Shown: positions 1-10,008 of the stretch, piece by piece
Numbering within the stretch: the stretch's first letter is position 1
How the letters are laid out: the number at the start of each line of letters is the position of its first letter
Assembly: GCA_027604185.1 (NCBI GenBank)
Contig: JADGKB010000002.1
Location: forward strand, 186,001 to 250,000
Direction: 5' to 3'
Source: Boothiomyces macroporosus
Lineage: Eukaryota > Chytridiomycota > Chytridiomycetes > Rhizophydiales > Terramycetaceae
DNA length: 64,000 nt
Position numbers and translations under genes: made by a program
The notes under the pieces: generated by a model
What the model saw: the letters and a program-made list of their open reading frames with translations, nothing else
Database searches by the model: none
Told to the model about the DNA's origin: nothing

Positions 1-538
1 GAGGTTTCAAAGTTTTAAAATTATCCAGGGTATAGAAAGCCTACGTTCAAATTTATAGTACATCATCATGGCAATAGCCCTTATTGCATTCCTTTATCCG
101 AACAATTACCCGATTAGGGTCATTGGGATGGAACGAGAGTGCATTGGAAAAAGGAGTAGCAATCGGGCGAACGGTGTCAAACTTTGTCCAAATAGATCCT
201 TGATCTGTAGTAACATAGTAATCGGTTTCTCCAAACGCAAATGCCTACATTAGAAATATATACTGTCTTTTTTGCATGTGGATGTGGGATTAATCCAGAA
301 ATCGCAGTGCTGATTGAATCTACATGTTTAAAAGTTTTTCCTTCATCCTCTGATCTCCAGATTTTACTTGATTCCTGCAAGAGGATAACCTTTGGTTTGA
401 GCAAATATCTACCTTTGAGTCGTCAAAATAAAATAATTCGTTGGCGGTAGAGTCAAACTCGGTCTTTTCAAATGACGGATCACCGGCTAATACTGTTCCC
501 AGTTGATAAAATAGCAATGGTAGAAATTTGTACTTCAT
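1..538 (-). CDS. VPS10: VPS10/sortilin-type sorting receptor, N-terminal part (runs off left edge)
   Basis: N-terminal 140 or so residues of a Vps10-domain receptor, which sorts soluble hydrolases from the Golgi to the vacuole or lysosome. A hydrophobic signal peptide (LPLLFYQLGTVLAG) is followed by typical Vps10 beta-propeller strands: NELFYFDDSK, IWRSEDEGKTF and later YYVTTDQGSIW, which are Asp-box-like repeats. Three introns, 390-412 (23 nt), 245-263 (19 nt) and 41-61 (21 nt), must be removed to keep the frame; after the last one the text resumes as AFYTLDNF, again family-like. I start at the ATG ending at 538, directly before the signal peptide; an in-frame ATG ending at 568 is possible. 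The C-terminal propeller, 10CC module, membrane helix and tail lie outside the window. Family call is firm; exact start is not. Confidence 0.85.
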
Positions 539-614
539 GATTGTCACAAGAAAGTCAAACAACTTCAAATTGCACAGAGCGCCACTTTGATACTAAGGAA
601 GAGTACAAATATTT

Positions 615-2180
615 TTATTGAGAAGCAACTAACCCGGCAGGATATATCGATGCTTTGCTTGTCACTTGAAGCGGTTTGAAACCCAGCTCCTCGACAGGGA
701 TTCCAAATTCGGTAAGTTTGGCCTCGTAGACCCTAATCATATCATTATGCGCCTATGTTAAGACTTTTTACTTTGGTAACTTTGGAAAGATCATACTGAA
801 GCTCCTTGATTTGCTCGTTCTTTGCGTTCAAAACGTCTTCCAAGCGGCGCGTCAAATTTGCCAATGCAACTGGATCTAAATTGGTGGCTTTCAAAATCTC
901 GTTTACTTGTAACTCCCTTTTTTCAAGGTTTTCCTTTAGGTTTTCTACCTTCTTTTCCAATATCTAAATTAAATACAAAATAACCAAGTTCTTGAATCCA
1001 GTCTTTTGTTGAACGCTAATAATTCTGTCTACAAATTGCTCATAGAGCTCATCTCTTTCTTTTTGGACCTGTGCAAATCTCTGTTCCAATACTTCGTGTT
1101 CCCAAGTAGACTGTTTATATTTTTCCTCCAATACTTTCAATCTTGCCTTAGAGTTTTGCAGAGATAGCTTGTCTTTTTCATAGTGGGCTAGTTCTCTCTT
1201 TAATGAATCACCCTCAGCCAAAGCTACTTGTAGTGGTTCAGAAAGGCGTCTACATTAGCATTGTTTTACTTGTTTTCCGCGGTGATGTCGGCCATCTGTT
1301 TTTCGTTTCTTTCCTCTTTCTTTTTCATCTCTTCAACTTGTTCCTGATGTAAGGTCAAATTACTTTTAGTGAGTTGATCAAGGCCAAGTTATTCAATGTA
1401 ATATCATTGTAATAATTCTTGATTTCTGTAAACGCCTTGTCGTGATTCTTCATGAGAGCATTAATCTGGCCATTCTTTCTCTCTTCGATTTCATGAATTT
1501 CGTTTTTTCGCTTTAGTTCCAGTTCCTCACGAATTACTCTCATTTTCTTGTCGTATTTGCTGTGAAGCTCTTTTGCCTGTCTCTCAAAATCAGCTCGCAT
1601 CAGTGTGATTTCCTGGTCATTCTTTTGCTTTAAATTTTTGATTATGTCTTCGTGAGACAGCTCAAATTCCTTCAGCTCTAATTTCAAGCTTCTCTTGTCT
1701 TTCTTTAGTTGAGCTTCTTTGGCAAGACTTTGCTCCCTATCCAGCTGAAGTGCTCTTTCTGAATCAGCCTGGAGATGGGCTACATTGTTTTGATATTCAT
1801 AGAGCAAATGCTTTACTTTTTGCTTGTAGACTTTGATTTCGACCTGGTGCTTTTCTTCCATTTCTTCCAACTCTCTGTCTTTATTGAGTAGCTGAGCATT
1901 GGCAGCGCTCAATTCATTTTTTGTAATTTCCCAGAAATTATTGATCTTGTCCTTTTATAAGATATTAGATTTACTCTTTCTAGCTGGAAATAGTTTCTCT
2001 CCTGTCTTTCTAAAGCCAGCTCTTCCTGCAGTTTTTGGAAATCTTCTGGCGTAATAATTGTTGCTCCAGTTTCTTCCCCCAAATTGGCGACACTCTTCTT
2101 TGAAGCATCCTTTTTTCCTTTTCCTGCTGAAGATTTTTGTTTTGAAGATGGTTTTGACTGTATTAGAATCTAGTTACCAT
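615..2180 (-). CDS. DRC4: Dynein regulatory complex subunit 4 (GAS8 family)
   Basis: About 480 residues, the usual GAS8/DRC4 length, almost all coiled coil. DRC4 is a scaffold of the nexin-dynein regulatory complex that links axonemal doublets and controls flagellar beating, so this organism builds a motile flagellum. Diagnostic stretches are [38 protein letters not shown] and the C-terminal [17 protein letters not shown] Lys-rich N-terminus precedes the coil. Six introns are needed: 2158-2177, 1952-1974, 1344-1363, 1250-1269, 964-984 and 753-771 (19-23 nt). The first intron follows the ATG directly, so the first coding exon is the start codon alone. Head-to-head with the CNG channel gene, with 41 bp between start codons. 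Confidence 0.95.
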
Positions 2181-2221
2181 TTTATTTTGCAGAGAATTAC
2201 GTCGCAGAAATTTACGCGTAC
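2181..2221. promoter_or_regulatory. 41-bp divergent intergenic gap between DRC4 and the CNG channel gene
   Basis: The whole space between the two start codons is 41 bp, so any core promoter must be shared or lie inside the genes. I see no clear TATA box; the stretch contains two CG-bearing patches (ACGTCG and ACGCGT) that are rare in this AT-rich sequence. Both flanking genes have likely zoospore roles, so co-expression from one bidirectional promoter is a reasonable inference, not shown by sequence. Confidence 0.35.
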
Positions 2222-4943
2222 ATGACTGAAGAAAATGAATCTGTAAGCGTTATTGCGGTAATTGATTCGCAGTTGGACTGCATTAAAAAGATGAAGGAGG
2301 CGATTGACCAGTCAATTGCAATTTTGCAAAATGAAAGCAAGAATCGAGAAAGAAAGGATTCAAACAAAGTGCGATCAGCAGGTATAATAAAGAACCCGCC
2401 CATAGTAAACTTTTCCAATTCAAGCGACAGTTCAAAGGGAAATTATATGGGAAATAATTCTATTAGGGAGGAGCGGTCTAAAAATCCCATTATTAGCCTG
2501 TCAGAGGAACCATTGGGAGAGCAGGAGGAAGATCAGGAGCAAATGACTGATGACTTTTATGAAAATTATAAACATTTCTTGGCAGGGTCTCAAGAATCTA
2601 TTGCTAGCTCATCTAATCCCTTCCATAAATACCACTGGTTCTATTCAGTGTCACAAGAGGGAATACAAGACACCTTTTACTATCCCTACGTCCTGCACCC
2701 TCGCTCAAACGGAGTTCAACTTTGGAATGCAGTCTGTAACTTTTCAACTGTATGTTTCCTGGCACTGCTGCCTATGTTTGCAACAGTTCCACAATACAAG
2801 ACGTATGAAACTGTCCTTTCTTTAATAATCATGACAGTTGGAATTGTCACGATTATAATCAATCTCAACACCGCTACATTTATCTCTGACGCAATGGTAA
2901 CTAACAGAAAACGGATACTTTTATACAATCTTAGTTCGGGAAAGCTATTTATTGAACTCGTTGGAGCATTTCCTTGGGTTTTAATTGGGAAAGGCAATAA
3001 TTACATGTGCCTTCTGAATGGACTGTGCATTGTCAGACTATTTCAGTCGAAAGAAACACATATTCTCATGTCTGTGACAAAATTAAAACTCAAATATAAA
3101 ATTGACAATACTCTGGTAATTGCACTGCGGGTATTGTTTCTTCAGTTATTATATTGGCACTGGGCCGTGGCGGTAAAGTGGATATTATGGAGTGATAATT
3201 TGAACACTCACCTACTCTCAAATTACTCAATAACATTCTATCTAATTTGCCATAAGCAATTATCAATCGGGTAATTACTACTAAATTAGAAATGATTGGG
3301 GTTCAGCGCGAATGTATGCTGTTATTTTCAACCATATAGTTACAACATTATTTCAAATTATCTTTGTTACGTTAGTAGCTACATTTATGGTTGAATTGGA
3401 CAGGTAGTTTGGATTAACCCAGATGCGGAAAGGTATTTGCCAACAAAACCGAGGAAGTAAACAACTTTTCCAACTTGAAAGGTTTCCGTGCGAAATTTAA
3501 ATCTCACCTGGTAAAGTATTACCAAAGCAGGTTTCCATTGGGAAAATACTGTACTTGATTTTAACCTAGTTGATATGGAAAATATAAAATCATTAATGAA
3601 TGAGCCGCTTCGGAAGGTTTATATCTGTTAATGTTAGTATATTTCAGTCACGGAATCACAATCTTTAATTCTCAAAGTACCTTTCTTTCGTGATGCTGAC
3701 GAACAGTTTATTGCTGAGCTAGCAATGCGATTGGAAAGTGAAACATTTCTTGAAGAGGACATTATTTGCGAAGAGGGCGAATGGGGCGACAAGATGTTTT
3801 TCATCGTTGCAGGAAAGGTTGAAGTTATATCGCCAAATACCAAGAGACATTTACTCAGTGTTGGCGCATACTTTGGAGGTCATATTTACTAATTTAGAAA
3901 GTGCGTTGCTGAACGGACCTGTTAAAAGAAAGCTTACTGCGAAAGCATACACTCAATGCAGCCTGCTGTCGATTTCAAAATCAGTTTTCGATGCTGTGCT
4001 TTCAGATGCACCGGTAATGAAGCGAAAAATTCAGAAAATCGCTGCTGCTAAACTTGCAGCGGATAAAAAATACTATGAAGATCAAAAGAGAAGAGAAGCT
4101 CATTTGAATGCAAGTACAAAAGGATTTGGAGGTCCTGCAATAAATGACGACTCTGACATCAATATTTCTGGGTACAGTAACATCACTGTAATTGTTGATA
4201 ACTTTAGAGCTCTTTATCGCCTTGGAATCCAACTAAACTTCAAAAATCGAACGTTCTATCGAGTGTTATGATTACTAATTCGTTAAGCTCTACACCAAAG
4301 GGAATGGTAATTCGATCCCTAAAGATAGGAATTAATCAATCAACCTCCGGTTACTCATACGCCGGTGCTTTTGCCCAATATTTCAGAAGGAGGACTGGCA
4401 TTACCTGAAGGTCAAAGCAAATTGGTTAGAAACCAAAGTTTCGTTGTGTATGAGGACACGAAACCAATCTCGTTCAAGGATAACAAGAAAATACTAGCAA
4501 GTGGAAGAGATGAAATAGAGTCTGATTCCAAAGACCTACACAATCTGAATGAGAGCAATTTGAACAGAATGGACGGTAAATCACATTTGAGCATTCCTGT
4601 CATGACAGTTTCTGAAACACCATTGCCAGCAAATACAGATGGAATGTTTGAAAGAGCAAATAGCGTCTTCAGTTATATCAAGTATGAGGGATCAGCCACT
4701 GGAATAAATTTGGAGCTCAGCATGTCAATACTATCCAAGGCATCAAATAATGATTCGTCTCCAAAGCTCCTCACTGAACCAGCAAACAAACAGTCCACCC
4801 CATTGCTACTTGATATTAATGGTTCCAAAAAACCTGCTGGAAGATACAGGAGCCAAACAATTATTCAGTATGGTGCAGATAGCAGCGCTCCTAATATACA
4901 CATTGAAGCCTTCGATCGCCCCGTTGAAAAGAAAGACGACTGA
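2222..4943 (+). CDS. Cyclic-nucleotide-gated/HCN-type cation channel
   Basis: About 860 residues. Six membrane segments run from about residue 166 to 380 (S5 near 301-323, S6 near 358-380), followed by a C-linker (KYFDMENIKSLMNEPLR) and a cyclic-nucleotide-binding domain near 455-560 with ICEEGEWGDKMFFIVAGKVE and the phosphate-binding cassette YFGESALL. A long polar C-tail follows. Seven introns of 19-22 nt are removed: 3271-3289, 3404-3422, 3551-3569, 3617-3637, 3879-3897, 4188-4207, 4307-4328. The pore loop reads QLSIGNDWG where potassium-type channels have TVGYGD, and S4 has few regularly spaced arginines. Zoosporic fungi such as Blastocladiella use a CNG channel with a rhodopsin guanylyl cyclase in phototaxis; a similar sensory role here is inference. 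Confidence 0.88.
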
Positions 4944-5017
4944 CCTTATGGTACTCGTTGTATTTAGCATATCGTAAAATAGAATTTAGAAATTACAATT
5001 CAAACTATGGTAATTTA

Positions 5018-6715
5018 TTAATCATGAACTTCACCCTCTTCTTCGCTGGAGCTATCGTTTTTCCTACGCTTTTCTTTCTTGCGACCACCGTCACTATCGC
5101 TCAAACTTTCACTTCGCTGGCGCTTCTTTCGCTCGTCTTGTTTTTCTTTCAACCGTCTCATGAATTTATCAAAAGCTAAAATTCGAGAATCTTCGTCAAG
5201 GGCGTGGAATTCAGGGTTAATACATCTGGAGCGAACGTCTTGCCAGTTGTCTGTGAGTTTAATCGGAGGAGAGAGACGTTTGAGAGTAGATCTAAAAGCA
5301 TCCATCTTTTTTCTGTGTTTTCTTTCTTGATGTCTTTTTTCATCACGAAGTCTGCTTTCAGCTTTGTAGATCAACTACATTAACAAAAATTACATCTTCG
5401 TACGCATACTTTACATGGCTCTTTGGATAAGCTGAAAGGTATTTTTCAAACTTGGAGACGAATTCTTCAAACGTTGTACTTGGTGTAAACTCAAATCCAG
5501 TACTCTAAATTTAGTAACATTTACCTTCACATGATCCTCAATCTTTCTACGTGATTCCCTATGAGCGTTTTCAAGAATCATTATTTCATCCCAGAAAAGC
5601 TCTAACGGTGTCGACCCTGAATTTCCAAGGATATTCAAGAAACGCTCATCGTTTTCAATTAGTTTAAACACGTCACTCCATTTCGCTTCCAAATGCAACA
5701 TTCCCTTTTCCTTGAGTTCTTTTAACAGTTGCAGATATGCTTCCCTTTCTTTTCTTTCCTGTCTCCTAATCGCCCTAATTTTGTAGTTTCTATTTTGTCG
5801 GGCTTGGGAATCAAGTGTGAGCACATAGTCTTCAAAGGCAATAATGATGTCCATAGGATCCATTTCCTTTAGTTCTGGATCCTGTTCAAATGCCTCTTTA
5901 TATAGCTCTTGGCATTCTTTCCAGGTGGTGACCGGGGTTATTGGAAGATTTTGAAGCAATTTTTTGAATTTAGCTAGATTATTCTTTCTTTGCTCTCTAG
6001 CAGCTTCTTTTTCATCATTTCGTAGTTCCTCAATGAATTTTAGATAGTATGGCTTTCGGTTGGCAGGATCTGTCGACTGAAACTCTGGAGTATGCTCTAC
6101 CATCGATAGCACAGCTTTATAAGACGTATTACTATCAAATCCAGTATTGATAAAAAGCTTGCGTAAAACTGCCTCGTCACTTTCCTGCTTTTGTTTCTTT
6201 AATTCCAATTCTTTAGCTCGAACGACATTGCAATACTTTTCAAATCCTTGCTTTCGATCTTGCACTGTTCTTAGTGTAAAATACATTTCGTGTCTAAAGC
6301 ATTTACGAACTACCTGCTCCCAAGTCCAGTTGGGTTCAACGCCGTTTTCCCGTAGCATTTCAAAGAATTCTTCTTCGGCATCATCCCTAGATCTAAAGTG
6401 AACAAATACTGGCGGTTCTGTCGGAGGAGGAATTTCAATTGTTGCTTCCTACAATTATTTGATGATTACCTTTTCAACCTTGTCCACTAGCTCTTTGTAA
6501 TCTTCCGGCATCTCCCATGTTGTAACCTTAGTTTCAGTGTTGTAATAGTACTTTTTCTTGGTCTCTTTATCGATATATTCTTTCCAAGCAGATTCCTCCA
6601 GCTGCTGTTGCGCCGTGGTTTTTTCAGCTTTTGGAGGCTCCCATGTGGACACTTTTGTTAAGGCGTTGTAGTAGTATAATCGTCCTTCCTTGGTTCGATG
6701 CTCTGACCAGCTCAT
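5018..6715 (-). CDS. PRP40: Pre-mRNA processing protein PRP40 (WW-FF protein)
   Basis: About 545 residues. Two WW domains at the N-terminus (WSEHRTKEGRLYYYNALTKV and WKEYIDKETKKKYYYN) are followed by a series of FF domains (for example FFEMLRENGVEPNWTWEQVV, FKKLLQNLPITPVTTWKEC, YLQLLKELKEKGMLHLEAKW) and a Lys/Arg/Ser-rich acidic tail. PRP40 is a U1 snRNP protein that bridges the 5' splice site, the branch-point binding protein and the polymerase tail. Its presence matters here because the introns are only about 20 nt long. Three introns: 6449-6469, 5505-5524, 5375-5393. The start is the ATG ending at 6715; the open frame extends further upstream but without family similarity. Confidence 0.93.
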
Positions 6716-6903
6716 TTTAGAGATCACGAAAAACAAAAAATGGAAAACCAGTGGATCGCTGATCAAAATAAATCCTGTATGTTCAAAGCTAGATAGGAAG
6801 TATAACTCTGTGGTAGATCCTGCTGTTTTCGAAATGTTGGTCAAGATCACGTGATAATGCTGGACAGAAGGAAAATTCCGTCCACTATTTCCTTCCAATC
6901 TCC

Positions 6904-7372
6904 ATGTTAGGACAAGAAATGACTCCATTGCTAGTTAAAAAGTTGTCTGAATTTGCCCAATTACCAACCAGAGGATCTCCAATGGCTGCTGGTTATGATC
7001 TCTACGCAGCCCATAACACTACTATCCCTGCAAAGGGAAAAGTTATTGTTCCTACTGACATCTCCATTGCTCTCCCAGAAGGCACTTACGGAAGAGTAGC
7101 CCCAAGAAGTGGGCTAGCAGTTAAGCACTTTTTGGATGTTGGTGCTGGTGTTATTGACAGAGATTACAGAGGCCCAGTTGGTGTAGTCATGTTCAACTTT
7201 AGCGATGTTGATTTCAATGGTAATATTAATTAATTTAGTTGAACGTGGAGACCGCATTGCTCAATTAGTCATTGAACGAATCGCCAACCCAGATGTTCTT
7301 GAAGTTGATGATTTGGATCAAACAATACGCGGTGACGGAGGTTACGGATCTACTGGAGTCAAACAAAACTAG
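6904..7372 (+). CDS. DUT1: Deoxyuridine 5'-triphosphate nucleotidohydrolase (dUTPase)
   Basis: About 149 residues, a standard trimeric dUTPase length. It hydrolyses dUTP to dUMP and pyrophosphate, feeding thymidylate synthesis and keeping uracil out of DNA. Family motifs are in order: AGYDLYAA (motif 1), APRSGLAVK (motif 2), [17 protein letters not shown] (motif 3), [10 protein letters not shown] (motif 4) and the glycine-rich [10 protein letters not shown] (motif 5) that closes over the active site. One 19-nt intron at 7220-7238 sits between motifs 3 and 4; without it the frame stops after DFNGNIN. No targeting peptide is evident, so a nuclear or cytosolic form is likely. Confidence 0.97.
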
Positions 7373-7420
7373 GTTTTCGTAATATACTTAATTCATATGA
7401 GCACTTTCACCAATAATTTA

Positions 7421-7807
7421 TTATTTCATCTCTACATCCTTTGCATTCTGGTCCATATCTTTCTTATAGACGGCTTTGTATAGTACAATCTGACCTTGAT
7501 CTGGGGGTATTTCAAAGTGCGAATTTTGAATCCGAAAATCAACGATATTCTTATAAAACGAATCCGGAGGCAATTTATGATTGAACACAATTTCCTCTAT
7601 AGAGTCTTCTTCCTCTTTGATCACTTTGAGTTTTGATTGTCCAGGTTTAAGCTGCATTTGCTCGACTTGCTGAATTATTTTTTCATGCAACGCAACCCGC
7701 TTTCTGGGAGATATAGCTAGCGATGATGTTAATGTAGCCAGTTCAAAGTCATTGAAATCTCCGTCGTCGTCCAGATCGAGGTCTATTTTCTGATGTGACC
7801 GTTTCAT
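7421..7807 (-). CDS. Small acidic hypothetical protein
   Basis: 128-residue uninterrupted frame beginning MKRSHQKIDLDLDDDGDF. I do not recognise the family. The N-terminus is acidic, the middle has Lys/Glu-rich helices, and a compact C-terminal part reads SFYKNIVDFRIQN and GQIVLYKAVY. No membrane segment or signal peptide. It is divergent from the Sel1-repeat gene with 26 bp between start codons and convergent with dUTPase (48 bp between stops). The tight spacing and amino-acid composition favour a real gene, possibly nuclear; function unknown. Confidence 0.6.
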   Translation of the reverse strand: MKRSHQKIDLDLDDDGDFNDFELATLTSSLAISPRKRVALHEKIIQQVEQMQLKPGQSKLKVIKEEEDSIEEIVFNHKLPPDSFYKNIVDFRIQNSHFEIPPDQGQIVLYKAVYKKDMDQNAKDVEMK

Positions 7808-7833
7808 TTTTGAAATTTTCTGGAAGCTTGTAG

Positions 7834-8799
7834 ATGAACAAATTGAAAGAGTTGCTGCCGCCAGACAAGATACTTGCTGAATTGTATAATAGAAAGTATA
7901 TTTCACTCAATGCGAAGAAGCAGAAGCAATTAATCTTGAATTTGATTGAAAACAGGCCATTGGACTTGACAGACGATCCCAAGGATTTTATACAACTTGG
8001 TAATGTGCTAAACAAGAATCCAATGGGTAAGAAATATGCCTTGCAGCTTTACAAGAAAGGCTATGAGCTGGGGTCGAACGATGCGGAATTTATGTATGCA
8101 AAACTATTATCTGAAGGATATGCTGGACAGAAGGGCAACAATAATGAAGCAATGAAACATATAAAAAAGTTGGCAGGAGAAAATCATGGGCTGGCGAATC
8201 ATGTCTTGGCTTTAAAGTCTCAGGCATCGGGGGATATCAAATCACTACTAAATTATTTAGACAAAGCTGCTGAAAATGGAGCGTTGGAGTCCATGTTGAT
8301 GCTTGGAGAGTATTACAAGACTGGCAAGTACCTTAGAAAGGATTTAGCAAAATCATTTGAATATTTGACCAAAGCACAGGAGTTACCAATGGCGGCTTTA
8401 TTGCTGGCAGAGTTTTACAAGACTGGGGATGTGGTGGAAAAGAATCCAGAAAAAGTGTTGGAATTAACCCTTGTTGCTGCCAATGCTGGAATACCTGTTG
8501 CACAGCATAATGCAGCCAGCATGTATTTCGAACAGGGAAATATACCTTTTGCTGTTGAATACTTCAAGATGGCAGCTACTCAGAAATATGTTCAGTCAAT
8601 GTTTACTTTGGGCACACTGTATGAAAATGGCTACCACTCTGTAAAAAGGAACGGAAGGCTTGCGTGGTACTACTATAATATGGTGGTTGAAGAATTCAAA
8701 GGAGGGTTTGAAGATCGAAAGGCATTTGAAAAATCAAAAGAAGCTTTGGGGCGTGTTAGTATGGATGATGTAGAACCATCGTATTGTATAATTCAATAA
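7834..8799 (+). CDS. Sel1-repeat (tetratricopeptide-like) protein
   Basis: 321 residues without introns. A run of Sel1-type helical repeats starts around residue 60: YALQLYKKGYELGSNDAEF, LNYLDKAAENGALESMLMLG, SFEYLTKAQELPMAALLLA, VLELTLVAANAGIPVAQHNA and FAVEYFKMAATQKYVQSMFT. The N-terminal 50 residues are basic and Leu-rich and could target the mitochondrion, as in some fungal Sel1-type assembly factors, but this is a guess. Sel1 repeats form solenoid scaffolds for protein-protein contact. Specific partner and pathway are not visible. It ends with CIIQ, not a clear prenylation box. Confidence 0.8.
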   Translation: MNKLKELLPPDKILAELYNRKYISLNAKKQKQLILNLIENRPLDLTDDPKDFIQLGNVLNKNPMGKKYALQLYKKGYELGSNDAEFMYAKLLSEGYAGQKGNNNEAMKHIKKLAGENHGLANHVLALKSQASGDIKSLLNYLDKAAENGALESMLMLGEYYKTGKYLRKDLAKSFEYLTKAQELPMAALLLAEFYKTGDVVEKNPEKVLELTLVAANAGIPVAQHNAASMYFEQGNIPFAVEYFKMAATQKYVQSMFTLGTLYENGYHSVKRNGRLAWYYYNMVVEEFKGGFEDRKAFEKSKEALGRVSMDDVEPSYCIIQ

Positions 8800-8820
8800 A
8801 TTCATCCACTCTGAAATAAT

Positions 8821-8981
8821 CTACCAAGCATAACCATCTTTATAGATATCCTCATAGTCTCTATATCCCTGGAGAAATAGCATTTCTGAATCATTTAAGG
8901 AAAACGTTTTTTCTTAAAGAAACGTTTTTGATCACGTTTTGAAATGGCACTGCAGATTAAAGCTTTGGCGAACAGGCAATA
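8821..8981 (-). CDS. Possible 3' end of a small unrecognised gene
   Basis: Between the Sel1-repeat stop and the cyclin L start there is a minus-strand frame that reads like protein once a 23-nt intron at 8913-8935 is removed: LFAKALICSAIS, then KTFSLNDSEML, ending YRDYEDIYKDGYAW and a stop at 8821-8823. Further upstream (to about 9103) I could not find a clean start or splice chain; a stop at 8982-8984 interrupts the frame. It may be the last exons of a roughly 80-residue protein, or chance. The dense gene spacing makes an unfilled 300-bp gap here slightly unusual. Confidence 0.3.
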
Positions 8982-9105
8982 CTAGATCAAAAGATCTGGG
9001 CTAGGGATAATATTGCTGTTTTTGAATCAGTCGATTCCAATAAAAATGGGATGTTTTGTCAAATTCCAGACAAAAGATTTTCTCTATTTTTTTGAAAACA
9101 AGATC

Positions 9106-9925
9106 ATGGAAAATACAGTCATTACTATGGAGCAACTCGAACATAGTCCATCATACAAGCATGGATATAAACCAAAATTTGAACGAGATGTTAGAATTTT
9201 ATGCTGTCGATTTATCGAAAGCGCAACCATTTTGTTGCGATTGTAAATTATAAATAACAGTAGACCGCAGATTACAGCCGCAACAGCCCAAGTGCTATTG
9301 CACAGATTCTTTTTCGTTGAATCTATTGGAAGTTTACCACTGCTGGACGTTATTGGTGCCTGTATGTATCTCGCTTCGAAACTGGAAGAGAGTCCAAGGA
9401 GACTACGGGAAATATTGACAGTCTTGGATTACCTATACAAAAGATCAGAGAATTTGCCGGACGCACCCTTGGATATATCGCATCCAGTAATGATAATCTA
9501 ATCTAGTCGTATTATGACAAGAGAGATGGATTATTGCGAGCAGAAATTCAGATCTTGGCAAAGCTGTCATTTAATGTGCATGTAGAGCACCCACATGGCT
9601 TTATGATGAATTACCTCTCAGCGCTAGGACTGTCAGATCATCCAAGGATCCCTCAACTGGCTTTGAACTATCTGAATGATAGGTTTCTGTTTATTAATGT
9701 AGCCTCTGTACCATAGTTCATGTATTGTATCAACCACAAGTAATTGCTGTTGGAGTAGTCTTTCTAGCTGCCCGGGTATGCAATTATCCTTTACCAGTTC
9801 AACCTCCGTGGTACGAGGTATTCGATGCTGAACTGGCGGACCTGGAACTTATTTCTTGCTTGATCTTAGAAATTTACGAAATCAAATCCAAGCTAAATCG
9901 AATTCCCAAGGAAATGAAACTGTAA
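9106..9925 (+). CDS. Cyclin L-type cyclin
   Basis: About 252 residues covering both cyclin boxes. Cyclin L partners CDK11-type kinases in transcription-coupled splicing. Characteristic text: ATILLRLPQITAATAQVLLH, YLASKLEESPRRLREILTVL, SFNVHVEHPHGFMMNYLSAL, NDSLCTIVHVLYQPQVIAVG and a second-box YPLPVQPPWYEVFDAE. Introns are 9243-9263, 9487-9506 and 9683-9702; each removes an in-frame stop or shift exactly inside conserved text. The RS-rich C-terminal tail seen in animals is absent. The start is the ATG at 9106 (MENTVITMEQL); an upstream in-frame ATG at 9046 (MGCFVKF) is less likely. Confidence 0.88.
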
Positions 9926-10008
9926 TAAAAAATGTAAATTATCAAGAGTGTGAAAACCAAATCATGTGCGACCAGACTTTCTCCGTTTTTTCACAATCAA
10001 AAAATACA

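Noticed and set aside
2716..2997. Minus-strand open frame of 93 codons inside the CNG channel gene
   Set aside because: Shadow of the hydrophobic S1-S4 coding region; no family similarity and no splice-able continuation.
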